A program made the position numbers and the translations under genes. A stretch of DNA of 64,000 bases from Azotimanducus sp963663145 (GTDB lineage Bacteria > Pseudomonadota > Gammaproteobacteria > Pseudomonadales > Azotimanducaceae). Location of the stretch: contig OY760134.1 in assembly GCA_963663145.1 (NCBI GenBank), forward strand, positions 1,550,001-1,614,000, given 5' to 3'. Below the pieces are notes generated by a model. It saw only the letters and a program-made list of their open reading frames with translations. It made no database searches and was not told the origin of the DNA. This document shows, piece after piece, positions 8,278 to 16,791 of this stretch. The stretch's first letter is position 1. Every line of letters starts with the position of its first letter.

Positions 8278-9123
8278 TCAGCGACCGTCAAACACCGGCG
8301 TTTGGCGCTGCGCGAATGCCTTGGCGGCGTTGCGGTGATCCTGGGTGTCACGGCAACGCATGAGGAAGCTGGCCTCCAAGTCCATGCACTCACCCAAATC
8401 CGAAGACCCGACCGCACGATTGAGATTTTCCTTCATATATCGATAAGCGACGGGTGGCCCGCTCGCAAGCCGCATGGCAATTTCGCGGGTTTTCGCCTCC
8501 AAGGCTTCAGGTTCGCACACCCAGTTGGTGAGCCCCAAGCCCAATGCTTGGTCGGCACCCACGCGATCAGAAAGAAAGTACAACTCGCGTGCCTTGGACG
8601 GCCCAACCATCTGAGTCAGCATATAGGTACCGCCGTAGTCGCCGGAGAGTCCAACCTTAGCGAAGGCCGTTGTCATGAATGCATCGTTCGCCATGATGCG
8701 CAAGTCGCAGGAGAGCGCAATCGCCAGACCTGCACCCGCAGCAGGACCGGGCAGTGAAGCGAGCGTCGGTTTGGGCATACCAAATAATCGACCAGAAGTG
8801 CCGCGTTGTTCGAGGCGCTGGCGATGCACCATGTCGTCAAGGGTCGGAGCAGTGTCGGCACCTTCCTGTTCAGGCTCATCTGCACGATTCGCCATGCCTT
8901 TCACATCGCCTCCAGCACAAAAGGCTCCGCCACTACCGGTGACCACAATGCAGCGCGTCTTCGGGTCGCGCTCCGCCGCATACAATTGGCCTGCGAGCGC
9001 ATCAATCATTTCCGAAGAAAACGCGTTGCGTACTTCGGGTCGATTCAAAGTGAGGGTCAAGACCCCCGCATCGCATCGTGCGAGCAAATGGTCTGTACCT
9101 GTTTCTATGGTTTGTGATGTCAT
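8278..9123 (-). CDS. Enoyl-CoA hydratase/isomerase family protein
   Basis: A 281-residue crotonase-fold enzyme acting on a CoA thioester in the cytoplasm. The oxyanion-hole segments are clear: GGAFCAGGDVKGM and PGPAAGAGLAIALSCDL. In the region of the usual catalytic glutamates the protein reads KVGLSGDYGGTYML, with Asp where many hydratases have Glu. The exact reaction (hydration, isomerisation, hydrolysis) is therefore open. ATG 9123 has a GGAGG site and overlaps the stop of the upstream aminotransferase gene (ATGA), so the two are translated together. Confidence 0.88.
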   Translation of the reverse strand: MTSQTIETGTDHLLARCDAGVLTLTLNRPEVRNAFSSEMIDALAGQLYAAERDPKTRCIVVTGSGGAFCAGGDVKGMANRADEPEQEGADTAPTLDDMVHRQRLEQRGTSGRLFGMPKPTLASLPGPAAGAGLAIALSCDLRIMANDAFMTTAFAKVGLSGDYGGTYMLTQMVGPSKARELYFLSDRVGADQALGLGLTNWVCEPEALEAKTREIAMRLASGPPVAYRYMKENLNRAVGSSDLGECMDLEASFLMRCRDTQDHRNAAKAFAQRQTPVFDGR

Positions 9124-10355
9124 GTGCTGCCTCCTTGGTTCGGGATTCGCTCATTCAATTGACCAATAAGAGCGGTCATGCGTGCGAATTCACCATCCGG
9201 CATTTCCTCGTAGAAGGGCAAGAACACCATCTGCTCGAGCAATTGGCGCGCCACTTTGACTGGCTTCTCTAGTGGTTCTGATTCACCGGACACCACAAGA
9301 CTACCATGCATGGCGGAGTCGAAGCCTGCCGCGGCAAGTTGCGCTTTGAGCTGCATAGGTTTTTGCGCCAGCACGGGGAAGAAGGTGTATTGATGCGATT
9401 GTGCTGATGCGCCCGGAATCCTATGGTGCGGCTGCAATTGGCCTTTTAGCTGCGCTCCACGCCTGCGCTGACGTTCCATGGCTTGCGCGTCAAACTTGCG
9501 AACACGACGCGCGAGCAGCGCCAGCATGGCTGTAGGTGAACGCTTGCGAATGCGACTCAAGTCCATGGCGTTGCCAAATCCACGCGCAATTCGAGACACC
9601 ACCTGGTCATGGTGTCGTCCAAGTAAGCGCATAAAGATTCCATAGGGGATCTTGTAGCAAAGCGCCTTCAAGCAGGCGTACTTGGCAACACGTCGCAAAT
9701 ACCAGCGTCGAGAAAGGATCGGATAGCCGCGTTCAATGGCCCGCATTCTGCACGTGCGCTCCGCATCGCGAAGCGTGAGCACCGCTCCTCCCAAGGAAGT
9801 CGCGGTCTTAATGGAGCCGAAACTGTACAAATATGCGAGACAAGCGCCTTGAGGTAGTTGGAACGACCCGTCGAAGGACTGCGAGTAGTCTTCCACCAAG
9901 TCAAGGCCATGATTCGCGCACACTTGATTGATTTCGCTCAGATCCGAATGCGCGCCAAAGAGATGAGCGATCACCACCAAGCGCGTGTTCGCGGTAATGG
10001 CCTCCCTCACTGCCTCCGTAGTCGGTAAGAGTCGCTCCCGGTCAATGTCCAAGGGGACAGGCACCAATCCATGCGCCTCTATGATGCGGAACATGTCCTC
10101 GATGTTGAGCGCACTCATCAACACCTCGCTGCCTTCGGGAAAGGCACAGTCGGAAAGCAGCAGATCGAATCCGGTGCGCACCGACAAACATTCGAATATG
10201 TACGAATCTTGGGTTGGGTCAATTGGCAGGGCCGTGACTTCGGAACGACCTGACCGAAAGCACTGAAGCGCCGCAAAGCCCAAGTCTCCCCAACCTATGT
10301 CAATTCTTTTGCGCGCCCACATGTGTCCTTGATGCCCTGCTTGCATCCACGTCAT
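9120..10355 (-). CDS. DegT/DnrJ/EryC1/StrS-type PLP aminotransferase homologue
   Basis: A 411-residue fold-type I PLP protein related to sugar aminotransferases. D156 (VEDYSQSF) would hold the pyridine nitrogen and K183 (SFGSIKTATSLGG) the cofactor. The family usually reads GEGG after the lysine region; here it is SLGG, so the protein is divergent. The C-terminal third is poorly conserved. There is no sugar-nucleotide or glycan cluster nearby. Instead it overlaps an enoyl-CoA hydratase gene by 4 bases. ATG 10355 is used; Met4 or Met12 are alternatives. Substrate unknown. Confidence 0.78.
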   Translation of the reverse strand: MTWMQAGHQGHMWARKRIDIGWGDLGFAALQCFRSGRSEVTALPIDPTQDSYIFECLSVRTGFDLLLSDCAFPEGSEVLMSALNIEDMFRIIEAHGLVPVPLDIDRERLLPTTEAVREAITANTRLVVIAHLFGAHSDLSEINQVCANHGLDLVEDYSQSFDGSFQLPQGACLAYLYSFGSIKTATSLGGAVLTLRDAERTCRMRAIERGYPILSRRWYLRRVAKYACLKALCYKIPYGIFMRLLGRHHDQVVSRIARGFGNAMDLSRIRKRSPTAMLALLARRVRKFDAQAMERQRRRGAQLKGQLQPHHRIPGASAQSHQYTFFPVLAQKPMQLKAQLAAAGFDSAMHGSLVVSGESEPLEKPVKVARQLLEQMVFLPFYEEMPDGEFARMTALIGQLNERIPNQGGST

Positions 10356-10375
10356 TCCAATCCGATACTAAAGGA

Positions 10376-10762
10376 ATGAAAAACTCCGATCTCGAACAGG
10401 CAAGATATATCAATCTTGTCACCTATCGAAAGTCCGGCAAAGAAGTCGCGACACCCGTATGGGCGGCCTGCGAAGACGGCACCTACTACATATTCTCTGC
10501 CGGATCCGCAGGCAAGGTGAAGCGCCTGCGAAATAGCAACCGAGCCAAGGCCGCCAAGTGTGACCTGCGTGGCAAACTGCTTGGCGACTGGCACGAGGCA
10601 AGCGCAACGATACTCGATAACCCTGCGGAAATCGCACAGGCGCTTCAGGTCCTGCGCGCCAAATACGGATTCCAGATGTGGCTTTCGGACGTGGGAGCGA
10701 AACTGACCGGACGATTCGAAAAACGTGCTTATATCGGGCTGGTAGTTTTGGAAGAAGATTAG
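10376..10762 (+). CDS. PPOX-class pyridoxamine 5'-phosphate oxidase-like protein
   Basis: A 128-residue split-barrel flavin/F420-binding fold protein. The N-terminal YINLVTYRKSGKEVATPVWAA and YYIFSAGSAGKVKRLRN are typical of small PPOX-class proteins often annotated as F420-dependent oxidoreductases. Gammaproteobacteria mostly lack F420, so FMN, heme or another cofactor is as likely. It starts 20 bases from the divergent aminotransferase gene and ends just before the convergent tRNA-Ala. Confidence 0.85.
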   Translation: MKNSDLEQARYINLVTYRKSGKEVATPVWAACEDGTYYIFSAGSAGKVKRLRNSNRAKAAKCDLRGKLLGDWHEASATILDNPAEIAQALQVLRAKYGFQMWLSDVGAKLTGRFEKRAYIGLVVLEED

Positions 10763-10770
10763 AGATTAAT

Positions 10771-10846
<76 letters not shown>

Positions 10847-10922
10847 ACGTGAGGCAGGCATCCTAAGTGTCCTGCCTCGCCGCTGTCAATGAATTCCTAG
10901 CGACCACTCGGGGACTCCGACA

Positions 10923-11435
10923 ATGAACCAACTCGACGAAGTGCACTCACGTCTCACAATCCAAGAACTCAGTAGCCGCTATATGCGCGGGCTCGATCGG
11001 CTCGACCTCAACTTGTTGTCATCCGTGTTCCACTCGGATGCCACGACCGACTACGGGTTTTTCCAAGGCCCAGCGAGCGAGTTCGTGGAATTCGCGCATC
11101 AAGCACTGCATGACCACGCATCGAACCATCATATGATCGGCCAAGTGCTCATCGGATTTGAGGACGACCACACCGCCTACGGAGAAATTTACTTTCAGGC
11201 CTATCATCGCTTGGACATGGATGGGGTGGACACCGAGCTCTTCGTCTCCGGGCGCTACTCCGATCGTTATGAGCGGCGCCGCGGCATCTGGAAGATCGCG
11301 CACCGAGCAGAAGTCAATGACTGGACCCGAAGCATCCCACCGGCCGATCGCTACTTCCATGATTCTCCGCAACAACTCCGCGGTGCACACGGCCAAGACG
11401 ACTATTCAAACAACTTTGTGGGTAGGGTGCTTTAG
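10923..11435 (+). CDS. SnoaL-like / NTF2-fold protein
   Basis: A 170-residue protein of the SnoaL-like family (cone-shaped alpha+beta barrel). The N-terminal helix pair with RYMRGLDRLDLNLLSSVFHSDA is typical, followed by HHMIGQVLIGFEDD and WKIAHRAEVNDW. Members are hydratases, isomerases, small dioxygenase subunits or have unknown roles; no catalytic residue can be assigned with certainty. It faces the acyl-CoA ligase-ABM-VOC operon and might act on the same aromatic or polyketide-like substrate, which is inference. Confidence 0.8.
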   Translation: MNQLDEVHSRLTIQELSSRYMRGLDRLDLNLLSSVFHSDATTDYGFFQGPASEFVEFAHQALHDHASNHHMIGQVLIGFEDDHTAYGEIYFQAYHRLDMDGVDTELFVSGRYSDRYERRRGIWKIAHRAEVNDWTRSIPPADRYFHDSPQQLRGAHGQDDYSNNFVGRVL

Positions 11436-11533
11436 GAACAAGGCTCAAGGACTTTAAGCAGGAAGCTCAGGCAATTGCTCGGCGCTGAGCGCCAGCACCC
11501 AATCCTCTGAGCCATCTCAAAGCTCATGCGTTC

Positions 11534-11599
11534 ACTTCCAATTAGCGGTGATTGAATTCCCAATCAGCGGACAGTTGACTTCCAATCAGCCGATCATAG
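11534..11599 (+). repeat. Three tandem imperfect 22-bp direct repeats
   Basis: Units at 11534-11555, 11556-11577 and 11578-11599 share the core (A)TTCC(C)AATnAGC(G/C)G with variable spacer. The exact 22-base period equals about two helix turns. Such arrays occur as regulator binding sites and also as subterminal repeats of IS21-family elements. No transposase is nearby, so this would be a solitary end. The rest of 11436-11730 shows no gene. Confidence 0.65.
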
Positions 11600-11730
11600 A
11601 ATGCACATCTTTCCGAGGTTCGGAAATACTTGGGGACCACTTGGCGACGGTGCCATTGTCTTGTCTTTGGTGCTGAGGGTCACAGAGCAATCTGCTGCCG
11701 ACCATGTAGGGTCATCTCTATTCAATAAGG

Positions 11731-12252
11731 TTACCCTAATACCACCTCACCGGCCCCATCCCAGAGTTCATGGCTGCGCTTCCAGTTGGCGAAGGTGCCG
11801 AGAATGTGCACTGGGTCGCCGTGGAGTTCGGTGAAGTAGCCAATCAGGGCGCGTGTGTCCACATAGGCGGCATCCACCCGATCCGCATAGAGACGGCAGG
11901 CGGTCTCGAATCCCATGTCTTCAATGCGCTGTAATTCGGCGTCGAAATCCGTGACCAGAGTGGCAATGTGATGCAAACCTTCTTCTCCGAGAGCAAACAT
12001 GTCGCGATATATGGATGGTTGGTCGTCGTGCTGCTGCACAAGTTGGATCTGCGTGTCTCCGCAATAGGCGAAGGCGTAGGACACATCGGCTTCGATCGGC
12101 TCTCCGCGATAGTGGAACTCATCGCAACGATGATGCCGCGCCGCGAAGAAGGGGCCCGCTCCGAAGAGTTTGTGCCACTTGTGCGCTGCTTCGTCCAAGT
12201 CATTGACGAAGTAGGCATATTGAAATATGGGATAGCGGCCTAGCAGCATCAT
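11731..12252 (-). CDS. VOC (glyoxalase/bleomycin resistance/dioxygenase) family protein
   Basis: A 173-residue protein with two beta-alpha-beta-beta-beta modules of the vicinal oxygen chelate fold. Candidate metal ligands are the His in YFVND-flanking strand regions, the His of GLHHIATLV and Glu in GYFTELHG. The reaction (epimerase, dioxygenase, lyase) cannot be fixed from sequence. Its start ATG overlaps the stop of the ABM gene (ATGA). It is the last gene of a three-gene operon headed by an acyl-CoA ligase. Confidence 0.85.
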   Translation of the reverse strand: MMLLGRYPIFQYAYFVNDLDEAAHKWHKLFGAGPFFAARHHRCDEFHYRGEPIEADVSYAFAYCGDTQIQLVQQHDDQPSIYRDMFALGEEGLHHIATLVTDFDAELQRIEDMGFETACRLYADRVDAAYVDTRALIGYFTELHGDPVHILGTFANWKRSHELWDGAGEVVLG

Positions 12253-12602
12253 CCGTCCCTTGTGGTGAGGAAGTCTGGGCGCGGTACGCCAGTGTCATCC
12301 ATAACCGGTTCGATAAGGTCCACCCGATACTTCGACGCATCCATGGACACCGGGCCGAACTGTCCCACCAGTCCGCCCATGCCTGCAAACCACTGCCCAG
12401 AGAAGTGGTTGCGAAGTGCGGTCTCGTCGGCCCAATGCTCGAAGACGCGCACCCGACCCGGGTGATTCACGTCCTTGGCCCAATCGTAGTTGAGACATCC
12501 ATCCTGACTCAAGGCACCCTGAATGAGCGAGTTCCCTTGAACGAGGAACTCGTCAACCTTCTCGGGCGGGAAGTCGATTACCGCATAAATCACAATTGAC
12601 AT
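12249..12602 (-). CDS. Antibiotic biosynthesis monooxygenase (ABM) domain protein
   Basis: A 117-residue ferredoxin-like dimeric alpha+beta barrel protein. Typical ABM features are the first strand IVIYAVIDFP, the central GCLNYDWAKD and RVFEHWADETALRNHF. Members are cofactor-free monooxygenases or small accessory proteins. ATG 12602 has GGAGG nine bases upstream and is preferred over a longer in-frame start inside the ligase gene. Operon position is ligase-ABM-VOC. Confidence 0.87.
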   Translation of the reverse strand: MSIVIYAVIDFPPEKVDEFLVQGNSLIQGALSQDGCLNYDWAKDVNHPGRVRVFEHWADETALRNHFSGQWFAGMGGLVGQFGPVSMDASKYRVDLIEPVMDDTGVPRPDFLTTRDG

Positions 12603-12637
12603 GATCACTTTCCTCCTGCAATTGCTCTGTATAATAA

Positions 12638-14200
12638 CTAAGTTGTTGAAGTTTCGCGTAAACGCTCTTCTTCCCAATAGGGTGCACGAAGCGCTCGCTT
12701 ATTCACTTTGCCCATAGTGTTGCGTCCAATCGAATCCACGTAATCGAGGGATCTCGGACACTTGTAATGGCTCAGCCGTTCACGGCACCAGTCAATCAGG
12801 TCCCGTGCGGGCGGCGGGAGGATTTCGTCTTCCGGCACCACCAAGGCTTTAAGTTCTTCTCCCATGTCCGTGTGAGGAATGCCGATGCAAGCCACGTCAC
12901 CCACTGCCGGGTGTTGCATGAGCACCTGCTCGGCTTCCGCCGGATAGATGTTCACGCCCCCCGACACTACCAAGTCGCTGAACCGATCAGTGATGTAGAT
13001 GTAGCCATCCTCGTCCATCCGCGCGATCTCGCCCAGAGTGAACACACCCGGCGCTATGTGCGCCGCCGCAGACTTGTCAGGAGCATTGTGGTACACCACG
13101 CCTCGCCCTGTGGCATCCTTGAAGAACAGCCTACCCTCCTCGCCCACCGGTACCGGAGCATTCTCGTCATCGAGAATGAGTGCCTCAAACGGCGGCAGTG
13201 CCCGTCCTACCGAGCCTGGATGCTGCAACCATTCTTCCGACGTGATGCTACAGGTGGTGCCCACTTCGGTGGCGCCATAGGCATCGACAAACACCGGCCC
13301 CATCCATTTGATCATGGCGCGCTTGACATCCACAGGGCACGTGGCTCCCGTGTGGGCAATCCGACACATGGAACTCACGTCGTACTTCTCCCTCACATCT
13401 TGTGGAAGGGCAAGCAGACGCACAAAGTGTGTCGGCACCATCACGGTGCTGGCGATCCGGTACTTCTCGATGGTCGCGAGCGTTTGCTCAGCATCAAAGC
13501 GGCCAAGAATCACCGACGGCACTCCCGCCGCCAGCAGGCGTGAACCGGACAAGGGGCCGGTGTGATACATGGGTCCGGCCACCATGTGCGTGCCAAATTC
13601 GGCCAAAGGATTCTGCGCCAAGAGCACCAAGTGTTCAGCAAGGGTGTCCCCCCCGGCAAACATGGTTGGCGGGAGTTCGGTGCCCTTCGGGCGGCCGGTT
13701 GTGCCTGAGGTGTAGAGCAGGTTTGGTCGTGGCGGCAGGTCGAGTGATGGCTGCTCGACGCTCGAACCTATGAGCCAAGTTTGCCAATCAATCGCCTCGC
13801 TCTCGGAGCTGCGCCAAGCGATTACCTGATCGACACACGACATGGCCGCCGCTTGCAAGGCTCGATCAACAGTTTCCGGGCTCGCGAACAGCACTCGTGC
13901 TCCTGAGTCGTTCAGAATGTAGGCAACTTCCGCTGCTGTGAGGTGAAAATTGACAGGCACGACCGATGCGCTCGCGATCAGACCGCCAAGGTTGGCAAGT
14001 GCGGTTTCGATCGAATTTTCGGCGAACACCGCAACGCGCCGCGCCTCGCCGAGATCAAAGGCGCTCAGCCCATTGGCGACGGAATGACAGGTCTCGTAAA
14101 CTTGCTTCCAGCCGATGGTCGCACGAGCATCACGCAAGGCAACTTCATAGGGCTTCGATTCGGCAAGACCTAGCGCAAAATCCGTCACTGAAATATCCAT
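12638..14200 (-). CDS. AMP-dependent acyl-CoA synthetase/ligase
   Basis: Activates a carboxylic acid to its CoA thioester via an acyl-AMP. The 520-residue protein has the phosphate loop LLYTSGTTGRPKGT, the YGATEVG motif, the TLGEIARMDEDGYIYITDR hinge region and the C-terminal lysine motif NTMGKVNKR. The substrate is unknown; the downstream ABM and VOC genes, plus the nearby SnoaL-like gene, suggest an aromatic or cyclic acid, by inference. The start at 14200 opens divergently to the threonine dehydratase gene, leaving about 120 bases for both promoters. Confidence 0.92.
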   Translation of the reverse strand: MDISVTDFALGLAESKPYEVALRDARATIGWKQVYETCHSVANGLSAFDLGEARRVAVFAENSIETALANLGGLIASASVVPVNFHLTAAEVAYILNDSGARVLFASPETVDRALQAAAMSCVDQVIAWRSSESEAIDWQTWLIGSSVEQPSLDLPPRPNLLYTSGTTGRPKGTELPPTMFAGGDTLAEHLVLLAQNPLAEFGTHMVAGPMYHTGPLSGSRLLAAGVPSVILGRFDAEQTLATIEKYRIASTVMVPTHFVRLLALPQDVREKYDVSSMCRIAHTGATCPVDVKRAMIKWMGPVFVDAYGATEVGTTCSITSEEWLQHPGSVGRALPPFEALILDDENAPVPVGEEGRLFFKDATGRGVVYHNAPDKSAAAHIAPGVFTLGEIARMDEDGYIYITDRFSDLVVSGGVNIYPAEAEQVLMQHPAVGDVACIGIPHTDMGEELKALVVPEDEILPPPARDLIDWCRERLSHYKCPRSLDYVDSIGRNTMGKVNKRALRAPYWEEERLRETSTT

Positions 14201-14324
14201 TCCTTCCTAGTTGAAACGCGCTTTCCATTGAGCACAACAAACTCGATAGGACTCGGGTAGACTCCCGGAAGACGCAAGCGCAACAAGCACGCACAATACC
14301 CATTTGTTTCAAATCTTGCAGCCG

Positions 14325-15287
14325 ATGCACTTACCCGATCTTGAAGACATCAATCGCGCCGCCGAAATCGTCTATGACCTGCTGCCCCAAACACCGCAGT
14401 TCCGCTGGCCGATGCTCTCGAAGCGCATCGGTACCGAGGTGTGGGTAAAGCACGAAAACCTGACGCCCATCGGTGCCTTCAAGGTTCGAGGCGGTGTCTT
14501 TTACATGCATGAACTTGCAAACAATCATCCCGACATCAGCGGCGTCATCACCGCAACACGCGGCAATCACGGACAATCCATCGCCATGGCCGCATCAAGG
14601 CTTGGGCTACGCGCAGTGATCGTGGTGCCTTATGGAAACAGTAATTCGAAAAACCAGGCCATGAGAAGCTTTGGAGCGGAACTCATCGAGCACGGACAAG
14701 ACTTTGACGCGGCCGCCCAATACGCGAAGGAAATTGCTACCGAGTGCGGCCTGGTCGCAGTGCCGTCCTTCGATCTCGGACTGGTGACCGGTGTCGCCAC
14801 CTATGCCAAAGAGTTCTTCGAGAACACCCCGCCGCTGGACACCGTCTATGTGCCCATCGGGATGGGCTCCGGCATCTGCGGCGTGATTTCGGTGAGAGAG
14901 GCGCTGGGCGCGAGAACCCAAGTGGTCGGGGTTGTTTCAAGCCAAGCCAATACCTATGCGCTGTCGCTGGAAGCGGGCAGACCCATCACCACTAAGTCTG
15001 CCGACACAATAGCCGATGGCCTCGCTGTGCGCCAAGCGCATCCGCAGGCGCTCGACATCATCTATCGCCATGCATCGCGGGTGGTTGAAGTAGGTGACGA
15101 TGAAATATGCGCCGCGATGCGCCACTACTATACGGACTGCCACCAGGTCGCGGAGGGCGCGGCCGCGGCGCCACTCGCCGCCCTCCTCAGAGAACGCGAC
15201 GAGATGCGCGGAAAGCGCGTCGGTCTTGTATTCTCCGGTGGCAATATTGACCGGGAGCTGTTTGCGAAGACGATCAGGCATGACTAA
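14325..15287 (+). CDS. Threonine dehydratase-like PLP enzyme
   Basis: A 320-residue fold-type II PLP enzyme of the serine/threonine dehydratase group, forming a 2-oxoacid and ammonia. The PLP lysine lies in PIGAFKVRGG; the phosphate-binding loop is GMGSGICG and the C-terminal serine motif is FSGGNID. The length fits the catabolic form without an ACT domain. Other in-frame starts (TTG 14304, TTG 14316) exist, but ATG 14325 fits better. The 3' end overlaps convergent holB by 14 bases. Serine racemase-like activity is a possible alternative. Confidence 0.88.
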   Translation: MHLPDLEDINRAAEIVYDLLPQTPQFRWPMLSKRIGTEVWVKHENLTPIGAFKVRGGVFYMHELANNHPDISGVITATRGNHGQSIAMAASRLGLRAVIVVPYGNSNSKNQAMRSFGAELIEHGQDFDAAAQYAKEIATECGLVAVPSFDLGLVTGVATYAKEFFENTPPLDTVYVPIGMGSGICGVISVREALGARTQVVGVVSSQANTYALSLEAGRPITTKSADTIADGLAVRQAHPQALDIIYRHASRVVEVGDDEICAAMRHYYTDCHQVAEGAAAAPLAALLRERDEMRGKRVGLVFSGGNIDRELFAKTIRHD

Positions 15288-16173
15288 GCCGATGCCATTC
15301 GGCGACGAGATTCTCGGCGGTCAGGCGAGTATTCAATACAATCCCTTCGTGGAGCATGCGTTTGGTTTCAGTGAGCCGGGTCCAGAACCGTAAGACGCCT
15401 TCAGGGTCTATGCCGAGATCGTCTCCTTCGGGAGACATGGCTAGCGTGCAATAGCGCATCCAGACACTCAGCCACAGATCGGCATCCCGATCGCACAGCG
15501 CATCAATGAGTTTGGCCTGTTGTCCCGATGTCAAAGCGCTTTTCAGCATGGGGACCAACAGTGGCTTGTCTCGAAACAATGCTTGGTCCGCGGCAAGTGG
15601 AGCTCCTCCCACCTCAAACAAATAAGCCCTGATCTTGTCGGCCTGCGCACCTTGGTGACGAGAAGCTATCCATTCCACCGATTCCTCGATCAAAGGCGGC
15701 CGCACATCAATGCGCTGTAGCCGACTGCGAATGGTTGGAAGCAATCGTGCAGGCGCATGGGTCATCAAGATCACCAAGCTACCGAGCGGCGGCTCCTCAA
15801 GAGTCTTCAAGAAGCCATTGCTGGCGGCACGCGACATACGATGCGCTTCTCCCACGACCACCACCTTGCGCCCAACCAACTGCGGCGTGAGGTGCAGCCA
15901 CGCGTCGATCTCCCGAATAGTCTCCACCGAGTGGCCGGCACGCTCCGAGGCCGGTTGCACCAGCTTCAGATCGGCGTGGGCAATCGCGGGTAGCCTCAAT
16001 TCTGGAAATTCCCCTGTCGGCTCGTCCAAGGCCCGCACGGCAATGGCATCGACAAGGTGTTCAAGTCCTATACCCAACGGACCGCATAACAGCAGGCCAT
16101 GCGGCATCCTTCCTTGTCGTTCAAGGGACTCAATGCGCTCATGGGCGCCTTGCAACCAAATAGGCAGCTTCAC
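15274..16173 (-). CDS. holB: DNA polymerase III subunit delta prime
   Basis: A clamp-loader subunit in the replisome. The 299-residue product has the AAA+ arrangement with HGLLLCGPLGIGLEHL in place of a working P-loop, as expected since delta prime does not hydrolyse ATP. The sensor-like KVVVVGEAHRMSRAASNGFLKTLEEPP is strongly typical. The zinc cysteines of many delta-prime proteins are absent. A GTG at 16173 overlapping the tmk stop (GTGA) is chosen; longer in-frame extensions run into tmk and are not conserved. It is the last gene of the acpP-fabF-mltG-tmk-holB block. The pilZ and tatD genes common downstream are missing here. Confidence 0.93.
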   Translation of the reverse strand: MKLPIWLQGAHERIESLERQGRMPHGLLLCGPLGIGLEHLVDAIAVRALDEPTGEFPELRLPAIAHADLKLVQPASERAGHSVETIREIDAWLHLTPQLVGRKVVVVGEAHRMSRAASNGFLKTLEEPPLGSLVILMTHAPARLLPTIRSRLQRIDVRPPLIEESVEWIASRHQGAQADKIRAYLFEVGGAPLAADQALFRDKPLLVPMLKSALTSGQQAKLIDALCDRDADLWLSVWMRYCTLAMSPEGDDLGIDPEGVLRFWTRLTETKRMLHEGIVLNTRLTAENLVAEWHRLSHA

Positions 16174-16790
16174 GTTCTTGAATCGAGTAGTGCCCCAACG
16201 GCCGCGAGCACATCTTTGCGCACGCACTCTTCACTCTGAGAAGCGTCGATGAGCGTGAAGCGTGCACAAGCCGATCGCTCAAGGTAGTTCTGCCGCACGC
16301 GTTCGAGATATGCCAGAGATTCCCCCTCATACCTGTCCGCTTTCGTAGATTGAATTCTTTTCAGACCTTCTTGGGGAGTGAGATCAAAAAGGAGGGTCAA
16401 ATCGGGCTCAAGGTTCGGATGAACCATGGTACTCAAATGGTCAATCCACTCAGCGGATACGCCGCTCCCTCCTCCCTGATAGGCATGGGTGGCATCCGTG
16501 AAGCGATCACAGACCACAAACGCCCCGCGGTCGAGTGCTGGTGAGATCACTTCGCACAGGTGCTGGCGGCGACCGGCAAAATGCAACAGCAGTTCAGTCA
16601 CGGAATCAAGCGCTTCGCCTTCAGACCACAAGAGCAACTCGCGAATAGACTCGGCAACTCTTGTACCACCCGGCTCGCGCGTCGCGACAACCTCTAGACC
16701 TTGACTTTGCAGAAATTTCGCGATGTGCGGCACGCAGGTGGATTTGCCGACCCCCTCCACGCCTTCGAGTGTGATAAAGCACCCGCTCAT
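16170..16790 (-). CDS. tmk: Thymidylate kinase
   Basis: Phosphorylates dTMP to dTDP for DNA synthesis. The 206-residue protein has the P-loop GVEGVGKST (residues 10-18), the substrate motif REPGGT and DRF in VVCDRFTDATHAYQGGG. The lid region is KADRYEGE. It starts one base after the mltG stop and overlaps holB by 4 bases. Confidence 0.97.
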   Translation of the reverse strand: MSGCFITLEGVEGVGKSTCVPHIAKFLQSQGLEVVATREPGGTRVAESIRELLLWSEGEALDSVTELLLHFAGRRQHLCEVISPALDRGAFVVCDRFTDATHAYQGGGSGVSAEWIDHLSTMVHPNLEPDLTLLFDLTPQEGLKRIQSTKADRYEGESLAYLERVRQNYLERSACARFTLIDASQSEECVRKDVLAAVGALLDSRT

Positions 16791-16791
16791 C

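Noticed and set aside
11534..11599. Short CRISPR array
   Set aside because: Units are contiguous with no spacers, are imperfect, and no cas gene is present.
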